Below, piece after piece: positions 25,825 to 34,811 of a DNA stretch of 64,000 nucleotides. Origin of the DNA: CAYSXY01 sp964435165. GTDB lineage: Bacteria; Pseudomonadota; Alphaproteobacteria; Rickettsiales; RI-342. How positions within the stretch are numbered: the stretch's first letter is position 1; every line of letters begins with the position of its first letter. Location of the stretch: positions 7,401-71,400 of the forward strand of contig CAYSXY010000007.1 in the NCBI GenBank assembly GCA_964435165.1. The letters run 5' to 3'. Under the pieces are notes generated by a model that was given only the letters and a program-made list of their open reading frames with translations, was not told where the DNA came from and did not search any database. Made by a program: the position numbers and the translations under genes.

Positions 25825-26409
25825 TCAGGTCACTTCGCTTAATGGCGGGAAAATACGCACATTTGTATGGCGCTCGCCAAACAGGTAATCACGCTGTAGT
25901 TTTTCACGATCTTCATACGTTGGGCTGCCCTGGCCGGTGAGAACAATGGTTGAATAATCCGGCAGATTAAAGGTTGGCCCGGCAAACATTTTATCATGCA
26001 GTGTATCATACCGATCCATCCGCACATTGACATAAGCATAGCACGGATCATCATCCTCATTTGAGCCCTGCATGTAGACGATGCAGAAGAATTTATCGAG
26101 CAGCATTTTCTCCCGATATTCCAATTTCATGGGAAAGTCATTCCCTTCTTCCACATCCAGATCGCCCGGCTCGGGAACCTCATCGCCCATGCGGGAGATG
26201 ACGACTTCACCGGCCATGGTGCTGATGCGATTGATCTTTTCGGCAATCGGCGGGATCAGCTCTTCATCCTCCACCCCAAAGACGGCAACCGTGCCGACCT
26301 TGATGAAATTAACACTGCCAATATGAAAATCCGGTTGTTTCTTGGGTTGGTTTTCGTCTTTTTTGGTCGGCGATTGGCGGCTACCGACTTTTGAACCCCA
26401 TTTACTCAT
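25825..26409 (-). CDS. Conserved-looking hypothetical protein upstream of pyrC
   Basis: 194 residues, not recognised. A basic/glutamine-rich start (MSKWGSKVGSRQSPTKKDE) leads into a mixed alpha/beta soluble domain with many aspartates and glutamates (EVPEPGDLDVEEGNDFP, QGSNEDDDPCYAYVNVRMDR) and a C-terminal part GQGSPTYEDREKLQRDYLFG. No signal peptide, membrane helix or catalytic motif is evident. The ATG has AAGGA seven to eight bases upstream, and coding character is clear. It is likely in one transcript with pyrC. Confidence 0.75.
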   Translation of the reverse strand: MSKWGSKVGSRQSPTKKDENQPKKQPDFHIGSVNFIKVGTVAVFGVEDEELIPPIAEKINRISTMAGEVVISRMGDEVPEPGDLDVEEGNDFPMKLEYREKMLLDKFFCIVYMQGSNEDDDPCYAYVNVRMDRYDTLHDKMFAGPTFNLPDYSTIVLTGQGSPTYEDREKLQRDYLFGERHTNVRIFPPLSEVT

Positions 26410-26614
26410 GGCTTCGTCCTTTGCGTTGCCCGTTGATGTTACCCTTGTCGAATATTTGGCCTACGCCTATTCGAGCGGATATACCACCATGAAACAATGA
26501 CATATTCATGACGGTTGACGGTTATAATGGGCTTTTGGCTGGAATACAACTGCATCCTGTGCATGAGCGGGCGCTTCACTTCGACCGGCCATATGCTTCC
26601 CATGTAGCTAGCGC

Positions 26615-27634
26615 CTATGCCGGCACCCCTTTGGTGGTCGAATATTCAAAATGGAGCGCTTCATTGGGATGGACCAGGCCATAGATTGCATGCATCGCCA
26701 TGGCTGCCTCGGAAAACCCACACAGAATCAATTTGAGTTTGCCAGGATAGGTCGCAATGTCACCAATCGCGTAGATCGCTTTCTGGCTGCTCTCAAACGT
26801 TGTCGGATCCACAGCAATATGGTTACGATCAATGTTCAGCCCCCACTGCGCAATCGGCCCCAACTCCATTGACAGGCCATAGAATGGCAAGAGTGCATCG
26901 GCTTGTAACACCCGCTCCTCTCCATTCAATTGTTTGACACGCACACCACTCAACACGCCTTGTTTCCCTTCCAGACCGGCAAGCTGATACGGCACCACCA
27001 GTTCAATCACACCCTCAGCAGCTAACTGGCGCAGCTTGTCAACGGAATCGGGCGCAGCGCGAAATTTATCACGACGATGCACCACTGAGATCAATGCCGC
27101 CACCGGCGCCAGTGAGAGCGCCCAATCGACAGCCGAATCACCGCCACCGGCGATCACTACGCGTTTGCCTGCAAAGTCTGAGCGCCGACCAACCATGTAG
27201 TGAATCCCTTGCCCGGCAGTGCTTGCGGCCTCAAATGCGTCCAGCCCTTCCAAGGGCGGCCGGTTAGGCCCAAAGGCACCGCACCCGGCGGCAATGACCA
27301 CAGCCTTACTCTGAATCTCTGTGCCGGTGGAGGTTGTCACATGCCACTCTCCATCGATTGAGCGTATTTTTTCTACACGCTGACCAAAATGATAGACCGG
27401 TTCAAATGGGGCGGCTTGCACTTCCAGTTTCTGCACCAGTTCCTGCGCTTCGATCTGCGGATAGCCGGCAATGTCATAAATGGGTTTTTCGGGATAGAGT
27501 GCCGCGCATTGCCCTCCGGCAAAATCAAGCGCATCCACCACATGGCAGCGCATTTTCAGCATTCCTGCCTGAAAAATCGCAAACAGGCCAACCGGCCCGG
27601 CTCCGATAATGGTAATGTCTGTCTGATGCATCAT
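26615..27634 (-). CDS. Ferredoxin--NADP+ reductase, thioredoxin-reductase-like (type 2)
   Basis: About 339 residues. FAD-binding start TDITIIGAGPVGLFAIFQAG, then GGQCAALYPEKPIYDIAGYP, NADPH-binding VVIAGGGDSAVDWALS, and the FAD-contacting IYAIGDIATYPGKLKLILCG near the end. The CxxC redox pair of thioredoxin reductases is absent, as in this FNR class. It would pass electrons between NADPH and ferredoxin or flavodoxin. The frame opens with GTG-ATG-ATG; AAGGA lies correctly for the ATG at 27634. The gene lies just after ychF on the minus strand, with 205 nt before the next gene. Confidence 0.92.
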   Translation of the reverse strand: MMHQTDITIIGAGPVGLFAIFQAGMLKMRCHVVDALDFAGGQCAALYPEKPIYDIAGYPQIEAQELVQKLEVQAAPFEPVYHFGQRVEKIRSIDGEWHVTTSTGTEIQSKAVVIAAGCGAFGPNRPPLEGLDAFEAASTAGQGIHYMVGRRSDFAGKRVVIAGGGDSAVDWALSLAPVAALISVVHRRDKFRAAPDSVDKLRQLAAEGVIELVVPYQLAGLEGKQGVLSGVRVKQLNGEERVLQADALLPFYGLSMELGPIAQWGLNIDRNHIAVDPTTFESSQKAIYAIGDIATYPGKLKLILCGFSEAAMAMHAIYGLVHPNEALHFEYSTTKGVPA

Positions 27635-27656
27635 CACGCATCCTTATAGATTGAAC

Positions 27657-28760
27657 TTATACATTGAATCGGAAGAGATACACATCGCCATCGCTGGTGA
27701 TGTATTCTTTGCCTTCCTGACGCATTTTCCCCGATTCCTTTGCACCTTGCTCCCCCTTGCACGCAATATAATCATCAAAGGCGATGGTTTCGGCGCAAAT
27801 AAAACCGCGAGCAAAATCAGTGTGAATAACCCCGGCTGACTCGCGTGCGGTGGCTCCCTTCGCCACCGTCCAGGCACGCGCCTCCTTTGGCCCGGCAGTG
27901 AAAAAGGTAATCAGGCCCAGCAACTCATAACCGGTGCGGATAATGCGCGCCAAGCCCGTCTCTTTCAACCCAAGAGAACTCAGAAATTCCTGCCGCTCTT
28001 CCTCATTATCAAGCGCCGCTACTTCAGCCTCAATCGCGGCTGAAATAATGATCATGGCGGCATTTTCCGCCTTGGCTTTTTCAGCCACCTGCGTCGTCCA
28101 CGCATTGCCTGTCGCCGCACTCTCTTCATCCACATTACAGACATACATCACCGGCTTGGTGGTGATGAGTTGCAGGCGACGCACACGCAACGCTTCTTCT
28201 GCATTGGTCGGCTTATATGCCGTCGCGGGTTTTCCATCCTCCAGCAGCGGGATGATGCGAGTGATCAACTCCAACTCCGTCTTGATCTCCTTGTCACCGC
28301 CACGCGCTTTTTTCTCAAGATTCGGCACTCGTTTTTGCAGGCTTTCCAGATCGGCCAGCATTAATTCCGTTTCAATAATCTCAGCGTCTCGCAACGGATC
28401 AACCGACCCTTCCACATGGGTAATATTTCCATCTTCAAAGCAGCGAAGCACATGGACGATGGCGTCTACTTCTCGAATATGCGCCAGAAACTGGTTGCCC
28501 AGCCCCTCTCCTTTGCTGGCACCGCGTACCAACCCGGCAATATCGACAAACTCAAGCTGGGTGGGAACCACCTGCTTGGAGCCGGCGATGGCCGCCAGCT
28601 GATCGAGCCGGTGATCAGGCACGGCCACGCGACCACTATTCGGCTCAATGGTGCAAAAAGGATAATTGGCAGCTTCTGCCTGTATGGTTTGCAGCAACGC
28701 ATTAAATAAGGTTGATTTGCCGACATTAGGCAGCCCGACAATTCCGCATTGAAAGCCCAT
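27657..28760 (-). CDS. ychF: Ribosome-binding ATPase YchF (Obg-family)
   Basis: 367 residues. N-terminal P-loop GIVGLPNVGKSTLFNALLQ, switch region PNSGRVAVPD, DIAGLVRGASKGEGLGNQFL, a coiled-coil insertion and a C-terminal TGS domain ending GKEYITSDGDVYLFRFNV. YchF binds ATP rather than GTP and associates with ribosomes, affecting translation start and oxidative stress responses. It lies 204 nt after pth, the usual neighbour in alphaproteobacteria. Confidence 0.96.
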   Translation of the reverse strand: MGFQCGIVGLPNVGKSTLFNALLQTIQAEAANYPFCTIEPNSGRVAVPDHRLDQLAAIAGSKQVVPTQLEFVDIAGLVRGASKGEGLGNQFLAHIREVDAIVHVLRCFEDGNITHVEGSVDPLRDAEIIETELMLADLESLQKRVPNLEKKARGGDKEIKTELELITRIIPLLEDGKPATAYKPTNAEEALRVRRLQLITTKPVMYVCNVDEESAATGNAWTTQVAEKAKAENAAMIIISAAIEAEVAALDNEEERQEFLSSLGLKETGLARIIRTGYELLGLITFFTAGPKEARAWTVAKGATARESAGVIHTDFARGFICAETIAFDDYIACKGEQGAKESGKMRQEGKEYITSDGDVYLFRFNV

Positions 28761-28964
28761 ATCCTATCCTTCTATTACCCATGTTATAATGGTTCCAAAT
28801 CATTTCTATACAGAAATTATCTGGTGGTTTGCGCGGCATATATTCTTTGCGCTACCGCTTCGCTACTTGAGCGCTGTATATCCATCACTTCATCACGTCT
28901 GAAAATGAAGGAAAATGGCGATAACTTCTTATTGCGCCAGACCATCGGTATTGCAACCCTGCCC

Positions 28965-29549
28965 TTACACCTGATTGTATTCCTGCCACTCTGGCTGATG
29001 CAGGAACTCCCGCATGGCATAGCCTCCTTTTTCAGCAAAGTGAGAGACTCCCTTCGTGATGCCCTCCAGCATGTGATCGACTGCCGACATCTCCGATGCG
29101 GCAAAACGTCCCAACACGTAATTGGTCACCTGATCCGCATGGCCGGGATGGCCAATACCCAGCCGCCCACGCCAATAGTCCGGGCCCACATGCCGATCAA
29201 TATCTTTCAGACCATTATGTCCGGCGGCGCCACCGCCACATTTGACTTTAATGCGACCGGGCAGCACATCCAGCTCATCATGCAGCACCAGCATATGATC
29301 CAAGGCAATGCTGTAAAATTCCACCGCGGCACGCACACTCTGACCGGAACGGTTCATGAATGTCTGAGGCTTCAATAAGAGGCATTTCTGCCCACCGATC
29401 ATTGCTTCGCTGCATAAGCCGTGAAATTTCTGTTTTGGCGTCGTGGCAAAGTAGTCACCGGCTACACGATCAATCGCCATAAACCCAATATTATGGCGTG
29501 TCTGCGCATAGTTTTTGCCAGGGTTTCCGAGACCAACGATGAGCTTCAT
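28965..29549 (-). CDS. pth: Peptidyl-tRNA hydrolase
   Basis: 194 residues from the ATG at 29549 (MKLIVGLGNPGKNYAQTRHN); the frame is open to a TTG at 29567. The catalytic His is in TRHNIGFMAID, with FMNRSGQSV, LVLHDELDVLPGRIKVK and GHNGLKDIDRHVG also present. It frees tRNA from abortive peptidyl-tRNA. It lies 63 bases after rplY, forming the conserved prs-rplY-pth-ychF run. Confidence 0.96.
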   Translation of the reverse strand: MKLIVGLGNPGKNYAQTRHNIGFMAIDRVAGDYFATTPKQKFHGLCSEAMIGGQKCLLLKPQTFMNRSGQSVRAAVEFYSIALDHMLVLHDELDVLPGRIKVKCGGGAAGHNGLKDIDRHVGPDYWRGRLGIGHPGHADQVTNYVLGRFAASEMSAVDHMLEGITKGVSHFAEKGGYAMREFLHQPEWQEYNQV

Positions 29550-29612
29550 GGTAAGGCGTGACAACAAGCGCCGGGAGAGCCCAGAATAGGCACCCCCGGC
29601 ATGGTTAGATGC

Positions 29613-30275
29613 TTATTCTTCACCGCCTTCTTCAGCCGTGTCTTCGCCCTCAGCCGCAGCGTCGTCGCCTTCGACTCCTTCTTCGTCTTCAGACTCCTCT
29701 TTCTCTGCCTTACGGCCCGTGATCGCTGCGATGGTAAAGTCGCGATCAGTAATCGTCGGCGCCACACCCTCTGGCAACTCAACCTGGCTGATATGGATGG
29801 AATCACCGATCTGATAAGACGAAAGATCGATTTCAATTTTACGCGGAATCGATGCCGGTGTGCAGCTCAGCTCCAACTCACGGCGAATAATATTCAAGAC
29901 ACCGCCACGCTTAACGCCCGGACATTTATCCTGATTGAGGAAGACGACCTTCACACTCACCGCCACGCGGGTATCTTCACTCACTTGCAGAAAGTCCGCA
30001 TGCTCAGGCATATCGGTGGCCGGATGACGCTGCAAATCTTTTGGCAGAACGGTCACTTTTTTACCATCAATATCCAACTCAAAAATCTGGCCAAAAAAAC
30101 TGCTTTTATTGCTGTATTTGACCATATCTTTTTGATTGATCGTAATCATCACCGGAGCAGTGTCGTTACCATAGACAATGGCCGGTAACTTCCCTTCGCG
30201 GCGCAGTGCGCGCGCGGCCCCTTTTCCGGTCGCCTCACGCTTGTCGACCTCGAGGGCAATTGCTTTCATACTCAT
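29613..30275 (-). CDS. rplY: 50S ribosomal protein L25, CTC form, with acidic tail
   Basis: 220 residues: an N-terminal 5S rRNA-binding L25 domain (ALRREGKLPAIVYGNDTAPV) and a C-terminal TL5/CTC beta domain (GVKRGGVLNIIRRELELSC, SYQIGDSIHISQVELPEGV). The last 30 residues are strongly acidic (EKEESEDEEGVEGDDAAAEG), a common low-complexity end in this family. The ATG has GGAG seven bases upstream. Confidence 0.96.
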   Translation of the reverse strand: MSMKAIALEVDKREATGKGAARALRREGKLPAIVYGNDTAPVMITINQKDMVKYSNKSSFFGQIFELDIDGKKVTVLPKDLQRHPATDMPEHADFLQVSEDTRVAVSVKVVFLNQDKCPGVKRGGVLNIIRRELELSCTPASIPRKIEIDLSSYQIGDSIHISQVELPEGVAPTITDRDFTIAAITGRKAEKEESEDEEGVEGDDAAAEGEDTAEEGGEE

Positions 30276-30314
30276 TTCTGGACTCCTTATCCTATTCGTT
30301 TTTGTTGTTCGTGG

Positions 30315-31247
30315 TTAATCAAAGAGGCTCGATACGGATCGTTCCTCACTAATACGCCGAATGGCTTCCGCCAGTAGCGGTGCCAAACTGACAATGCGTA
30401 TATTCTTTGTATTCAGCGCTTCTTCCGTCGCCTGAATGCTGTCGGAAATGACCAATGAAAAAAGAGATGAATTGGCTACACGCTGCGCGGCACCGCCGGA
30501 GAGCACCCCGTGGCAGACATAGGCCGATACAGAGGTGGCGCCTTTGTCGCTCAGCGCATCAGCCGCGTTGCATAAGGTGCCGGCGGAATCGGCGATATCA
30601 TCAACCAAAATACAATGCCGTCCTTTGATCTCGCCGATAATATTCATCACTTCCGAGACACTCGCACGCTCGCGGCGTTTATCGACAATAGCAAGATCTG
30701 CATCAAGGCGCTTAGCGAGAGCGCGGGCTCTCACCACACCGCCGACATCAGGCGAGACAATGACCGGCTTTTCTTCCTTGTAATGCTGCTGAATGTCTTT
30801 GACAAAAACCGGGGTTGAAAACAGGTGATCAACCGGAAGGTCAAAAAACCCCTGAATCTGACCGGCATGCAAGTCCAGTGTCAGAACCCGGCTCGCTCCG
30901 GCCGACGCGATCAAATTCGCAATTAATTTCGCTGAAATCGGCGTACGCGGTCCCGGCTTTCTATCCTGCCGTGCGTAGCCAAAGTAGGGAATGACCGCCG
31001 TGATCCGCCGGGCAGAGGCACGCCGCAGCGCATCCATGCATATCAGCATTTCCATGACGTTATCATTGGCGGGGTAGGAGGTGGACTGGATTAAAAAAAC
31101 GTCCTCACCGCGCACATTTTCCAGCACCTCGACAAACACTTCCATATCAGGAAAGCGCTTGACGTTCGCCTTGGTAATGGGCACATCTAACTGGTCGGAA
31201 ATGGCGGTGGCCAGCGGCTGATTACTGTTGCCAGCAAGTATTTTCAT
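30315..31247 (-). CDS. prs: Ribose-phosphate pyrophosphokinase
   Basis: 310 residues from the ATG at 31247 ([16 protein letters not shown]), which has AAGGG eight bases upstream; the open frame to 31358 is noncoding leader. It makes PRPP for purine, pyrimidine, NAD and histidine synthesis. Recognised by [52 protein letters not shown] and the PRPP loop [23 protein letters not shown] is the substrate of PurF, also encoded in this window. Confidence 0.97.
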   Translation of the reverse strand: MKILAGNSNQPLATAISDQLDVPITKANVKRFPDMEVFVEVLENVRGEDVFLIQSTSYPANDNVMEMLICMDALRRASARRITAVIPYFGYARQDRKPGPRTPISAKLIANLIASAGASRVLTLDLHAGQIQGFFDLPVDHLFSTPVFVKDIQQHYKEEKPVIVSPDVGGVVRARALAKRLDADLAIVDKRRERASVSEVMNIIGEIKGRHCILVDDIADSAGTLCNAADALSDKGATSVSAYVCHGVLSGGAAQRVANSSLFSLVISDSIQATEEALNTKNIRIVSLAPLLAEAIRRISEERSVSSLFD

Positions 31248-31385
31248 TTTGTTGCCCTTAGTTTTACAGCACTCGTACGATAGAGCCCCTGCCCTTCGCC
31301 TATGCCTGCTAAGTAAGGCAGGTCTGATAGCAGAGATAAACGATAATGTAAATAGCAAGGCTTACTCAGCGCTGCCAATGGCCTG

Positions 31386-33074
31386 CTAGCTCACATCCGG
31401 CTGCTGGCGCAAACGAAAATCCTGCAACACACGCTGAATTTCCTGCTCAGGCACATTTTTGGCGCGCAGCAATGTCTGCCCAAGCAGCAAACTGCTCTCC
31501 AGAGCTTCCAGCACCACAATATCCGCCCCGGCCGCCTTCAGCAGCTTGGCGTGGCTGTTTTGCATGGCACGACAAATGATGGTGATGTCGGGCCGAATGC
31601 GACGTATGGCCCGAATAGCCCGCACTTCTGCGGTGGGATGGGTAAAAGCAAACACCATGTAAGTCGCGCGATCAATTCCCACCGATTGCAACACATCCAA
31701 CCGCCGGGCATCGCCATAATAGACGGGCCGGTGCTGCTTGCGCCCCAGGGCAATATTGGCCGGGTCCATATCGACGGCGACAAAGCATTTCTTCTCAATG
31801 GTCAGCATGTCAGCCAGCGTTTGTCCCATGCGACCATATCCCGCAATGATAATGTGGTTATCAATATCGACCGTATCCGTACTGGCACGAGCCAATACCA
31901 AATCGCTCTGGCGCTCGAAACGATTGCCTATGGTATTACCGAGTGTGTTAAGCAGTGGCGTCAATGCCATTGACAGCGTTACGCTCACCATGAGAAGCTC
32001 AGCCAGCCCGTCTGCCATCAACCCCTGCATAGATGCCATACCAAACAGAATAAATGCAAACTCACTACCCTGTGCTAACAGAAAACTGGCATGAAAGCGG
32101 GTTCGCATCCGGTACTTGAAAAGGCTGCACAGACCCAGAAGAATAGCCGCCTTGATGACAATTAACCCAAAGGTGACCATCAATACTTCCAGTATGCGAT
32201 CTGTCACCGTTTGAATATTGACGGACATGCCCACCGTCATGAAAAACAGGCCTAAGAATAAGCCTTTAAACGGTGTTATATCAGCCTCTACCTGGTGCTG
32301 ATATTCCGTTTCTGCCACCAATATGCCGGCTATGAAGGCGCCTAACGCCAGTGACAGGCCGGCATGCTCGGTGGCGAATGAAAAGAACAGCACGATCAAC
32401 AAGGTGGTTGATACAAACAATTCCGGGCTTTTGGTCGCTGCAATGATACGGAAAAAAGGACGTAGTACTAACCTACCAGCGATGACGATAGCAATCATCG
32501 CGATAATGGCTTTGATCATAATCTCGCCAACTGCCAAAAAGATTCCCTCACTTCCCGTTGTGGCGAGCAGTGGAATGAGCACCAGCATGGGCACGACCGC
32601 AAAATCCTGTAATAATAATACGGCCAGCGCCAAACGGCCTGTTTGGCTGGATTGCTCGCCGCGTTCGGCGACCACCTGCAAGACAATGGCTGTTGATGAG
32701 AATGCCAGGCCGCCCCCAATAATGATGGCGCTTTCTACCGAATAGCCCATGGCTAAAACGATGCCACCGATGATGCCACTCGTCAGCGCCACCTGGAGTG
32801 AGCCAAACCCAAACACCTGTTTGCGCATTTCTTTCAAGCGCTCTAAGGACAGCTCAAGTCCGATCATGAATAAAAGGAATACAATGCCGATCTCAGCGAT
32901 GGATGTCGTGGTTTCCACCTCCTGAATAATGGCCAGCCCAGAGGGGCCGATCGCCGCTCCGGCCACCAAATAGCCGATCACGGGGCTAATATGCAAATGG
33001 CGAAAACATGCAACAATGACAACAGCGGCACTTAAGAGCACCAGTACATTGTATAGATATGATGTATCGTGCAT
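31386..33074 (-). CDS. Kef-type cation:proton antiporter (CPA2) with RCK/TrkA-N domain
   Basis: 562 residues. About 12 hydrophobic helices in residues 1-385 (ISPVIGYLVAGAAIGPSGLA, IGIVFLLFMIGLELSLERL, SLALGAFIAGILVAETEY) form the CPA2 transport fold. A cytoplasmic NAD-binding regulatory domain follows (IIIAGYGRMGQTLADML, about 410), ending before residue 562. These proteins exchange K+ or Na+ for protons, gated by nucleotides or glutathione in KefB/C. One copy of the 48-nt repeat lies 101 nt upstream of the start. The stop is about 140 nt before prs. Confidence 0.9.
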   Translation of the reverse strand: MHDTSYLYNVLVLLSAAVVIVACFRHLHISPVIGYLVAGAAIGPSGLAIIQEVETTTSIAEIGIVFLLFMIGLELSLERLKEMRKQVFGFGSLQVALTSGIIGGIVLAMGYSVESAIIIGGGLAFSSTAIVLQVVAERGEQSSQTGRLALAVLLLQDFAVVPMLVLIPLLATTGSEGIFLAVGEIMIKAIIAMIAIVIAGRLVLRPFFRIIAATKSPELFVSTTLLIVLFFSFATEHAGLSLALGAFIAGILVAETEYQHQVEADITPFKGLFLGLFFMTVGMSVNIQTVTDRILEVLMVTFGLIVIKAAILLGLCSLFKYRMRTRFHASFLLAQGSEFAFILFGMASMQGLMADGLAELLMVSVTLSMALTPLLNTLGNTIGNRFERQSDLVLARASTDTVDIDNHIIIAGYGRMGQTLADMLTIEKKCFVAVDMDPANIALGRKQHRPVYYGDARRLDVLQSVGIDRATYMVFAFTHPTAEVRAIRAIRRIRPDITIICRAMQNSHAKLLKAAGADIVVLEALESSLLLGQTLLRAKNVPEQEIQRVLQDFRLRQQPDVS

Positions 33075-33175
33075 TAGCTTAACTATATCTCATCGCGGTG
33101 GTACTCTTCTCTAACACAGAGACTAAAAAATGCCTAGTGCGCATGCGATGAGCCGATCTTGCTGCTATAGCTTTT

Positions 33176-33223
33176 CCACTAAGGCTTACGCACCAACTAT
33201 GGCGCGGGCAGCAGTCGCGGCCT
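33176..33223 (-). repeat. 48-nt two-hairpin repeat, copy C
   Basis: Minus-strand unit: GGCCGC/GCTGCC hairpin, CGCGCC/GGTGCG hairpin with ATAGTT loop, tail TAAGCCTTAGTGG, then AAAAGCTATAG as in copy B. It sits 101 nt before the Kef-type gene. Immediately upstream on the minus strand is a further perfect hairpin (33237-33254). Confidence 0.8.
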
Positions 33224-33617
33224 GATACTCATTCACCCACGCCTAATGGCGTGGTGCTCTGTCCTGCGGACCGTATAGAATTATACCAGATATCAAACCC
33301 TATTGTTCCGGCTGCGTAAACAGGGTGATGATTTGTGCTTTTTTGGTTTCATGCACATCGCCGGTCGGTTTTGACACTACTTTTTTGCTTGCATTCGCAA
33401 AAGGCCTTCGATTTCAACATTCTTTCTTATATTCATATAAAACAGTCGGTTAAAAAAAGACCTGAATGGCGCCATGCTCTTCAAGCCATGGAAAACCCAA
33501 TGGTTAAAGCCAGAGGAGACAAAATAGCTCACAGAGTTATCCACAGATAAAAAATGCATGGCTTACCTTATAAAGGCTACAGGAACATGCGCCCAACGCA
33601 ACCCGCGAGCGATGGTG
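33224..33617. other. Intergenic region with a hairpin and one perfect DnaA box
   Basis: About 390 bases without a convincing gene, between the repeat copy C and the polysaccharide-deacetylase-like gene. It contains a perfect hairpin CCACGCC/GGCGTGG (33237-33254), an A+T-rich stretch around 33420-33460 and one exact DnaA-box sequence TTATCCACA at 33537-33545. With only one box and no replication genes near, I do not call an origin. Confidence 0.6.
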
Positions 33618-34808
33618 TCAAAAGCCTTTCATGATGGCAATATAGCTGGGCGGCCCCAGGCGAAAGCCTCGCGATGATAAAGCACCGGCCCAGCGCTTTA
33701 ATTCGCGAAGGGTGAGAGGATAAGGCCGGGCAATCGCAATCGCATAGCCATTATTGGCGGCCGCTTCTTCCAGTTTGCTTAGCTGCTCCTGGATTGCGCT
33801 GCTGCGAATATCCAAATCTAATATCACGGCACTTTGCAGCGCTTTGCTTTCACTGACTTGCAATGCCTTGGCAAAATCTTCGCTTGGTGCTGTTTGCCCA
33901 CGAATAAAGACGATTTCCTCCTGCTTTAATGTGTGGAGAAAGGTGAGCATGGTGTCCAAAAACCCTGTGAATTTTTCCTCCACCGGGCTGACGAAGCCAA
34001 CATATAGCGGTGTGCGCTGGATCAGCCATTTCATATTCTGCAGGATTTGATTGTCGGTCATATCTGTCAGCAATGCTTTGGGGCCTGGATCCGCCAGCGG
34101 ATAATCCAGCGGCTCCATCGGCGCATCAAGATAGATTTCATATCCTTTTGCCTGCGCCATCTCTGCCCATTCACGCACATCATGTGCATAAGGCGAGAAC
34201 GATAACCCAACCTCCTGTGGCAAAGTGAGAGCCTGCTCAGTTGATGATTTACTCAATCCAAGACCCGTTACAATCACACTGACGATCGGTCGGCTCTTCG
34301 GATTGTCAAAGGTGTGAATATGCTTACGCCAGCGCGGCAGCACACCATTATCCATTGTCTGTGTTGGCTGAATGGTTTTGTCGTCTGGCAGTTTGGTGCT
34401 GCCCTCTCCTTCATCTTGCGATGCAGGCTCTTGCTTTGCGCTGTCTTCATGATGCTGACTAACAGATGCATCAGGCATACCTTCCGCAGGTGAAGCAGAA
34501 TGCTCATCTTGCTTATCCTGTGCCGCATCTTCAGATGTTTTCTCACCCGTATCAGGCTCGGGAGATGCTGCCTCTTCTGGCGTCGATACGGCATCTTGTG
34601 TTTGGCCGAGACGCAATAACGCGTCCGGATTTCCAATCACCTCTTCACTTTTCAAGGAATAACCAACACGCTGACTACCTACGAGTGCGTCCTGAACGGC
34701 ACTGTCTTTCTGCATTATCCATAGGGCGAGCTCTGCTCCGACAGCGACCGTACATAATATCGCCAGAGCCCTCCAGAACCAGTAAGTGAGCGCTCCATTC
34801 CGTTTCAT
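33618..34808 (-). CDS. Divergent polysaccharide deacetylase family protein (YibQ-like)
   Basis: 396 residues. One N-terminal membrane helix (about 12-31), a long low-complexity linker rich in Glu, Ser, Asp, Pro and Gln (about 65-160), and a C-terminal domain of about 220 residues beginning PIVSVIVTGLGLSKSSTEQA, with LSFSPYAHDVREWAEMAQ, YLDAPMEPLDYPLADPGPKAL and YAIAIARPYPLTLRELKRW. This is the YibQ branch of the NodB/deacetylase fold, found next to envC and ctpA in many proteobacteria and thought to act on periplasmic glycans. It starts three bases after ctpA. Confidence 0.87.
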   Translation of the reverse strand: MKRNGALTYWFWRALAILCTVAVGAELALWIMQKDSAVQDALVGSQRVGYSLKSEEVIGNPDALLRLGQTQDAVSTPEEAASPEPDTGEKTSEDAAQDKQDEHSASPAEGMPDASVSQHHEDSAKQEPASQDEGEGSTKLPDDKTIQPTQTMDNGVLPRWRKHIHTFDNPKSRPIVSVIVTGLGLSKSSTEQALTLPQEVGLSFSPYAHDVREWAEMAQAKGYEIYLDAPMEPLDYPLADPGPKALLTDMTDNQILQNMKWLIQRTPLYVGFVSPVEEKFTGFLDTMLTFLHTLKQEEIVFIRGQTAPSEDFAKALQVSESKALQSAVILDLDIRSSAIQEQLSKLEEAAANNGYAIAIARPYPLTLRELKRWAGALSSRGFRLGPPSYIAIMKGF

Positions 34809-34811
34809 TGC

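Noticed and set aside
28749..29378. 209-codon plus-strand ORF antisense to pth and ychF spacer
   Set aside because: The first part is noncoding and the rest is the reverse of pth; composition is not protein-like.
31350..31397. Possible fourth copy of the 48-nt repeat (AAGGCTTAC followed by CCAATGGC)
   Set aside because: Only the AAGGCTTAC core matches; the spacing differs and the hairpins do not form properly. Likely chance.
33075..33617. Replication origin
   Set aside because: Only one DnaA box, no second box or replication gene cluster beside it.
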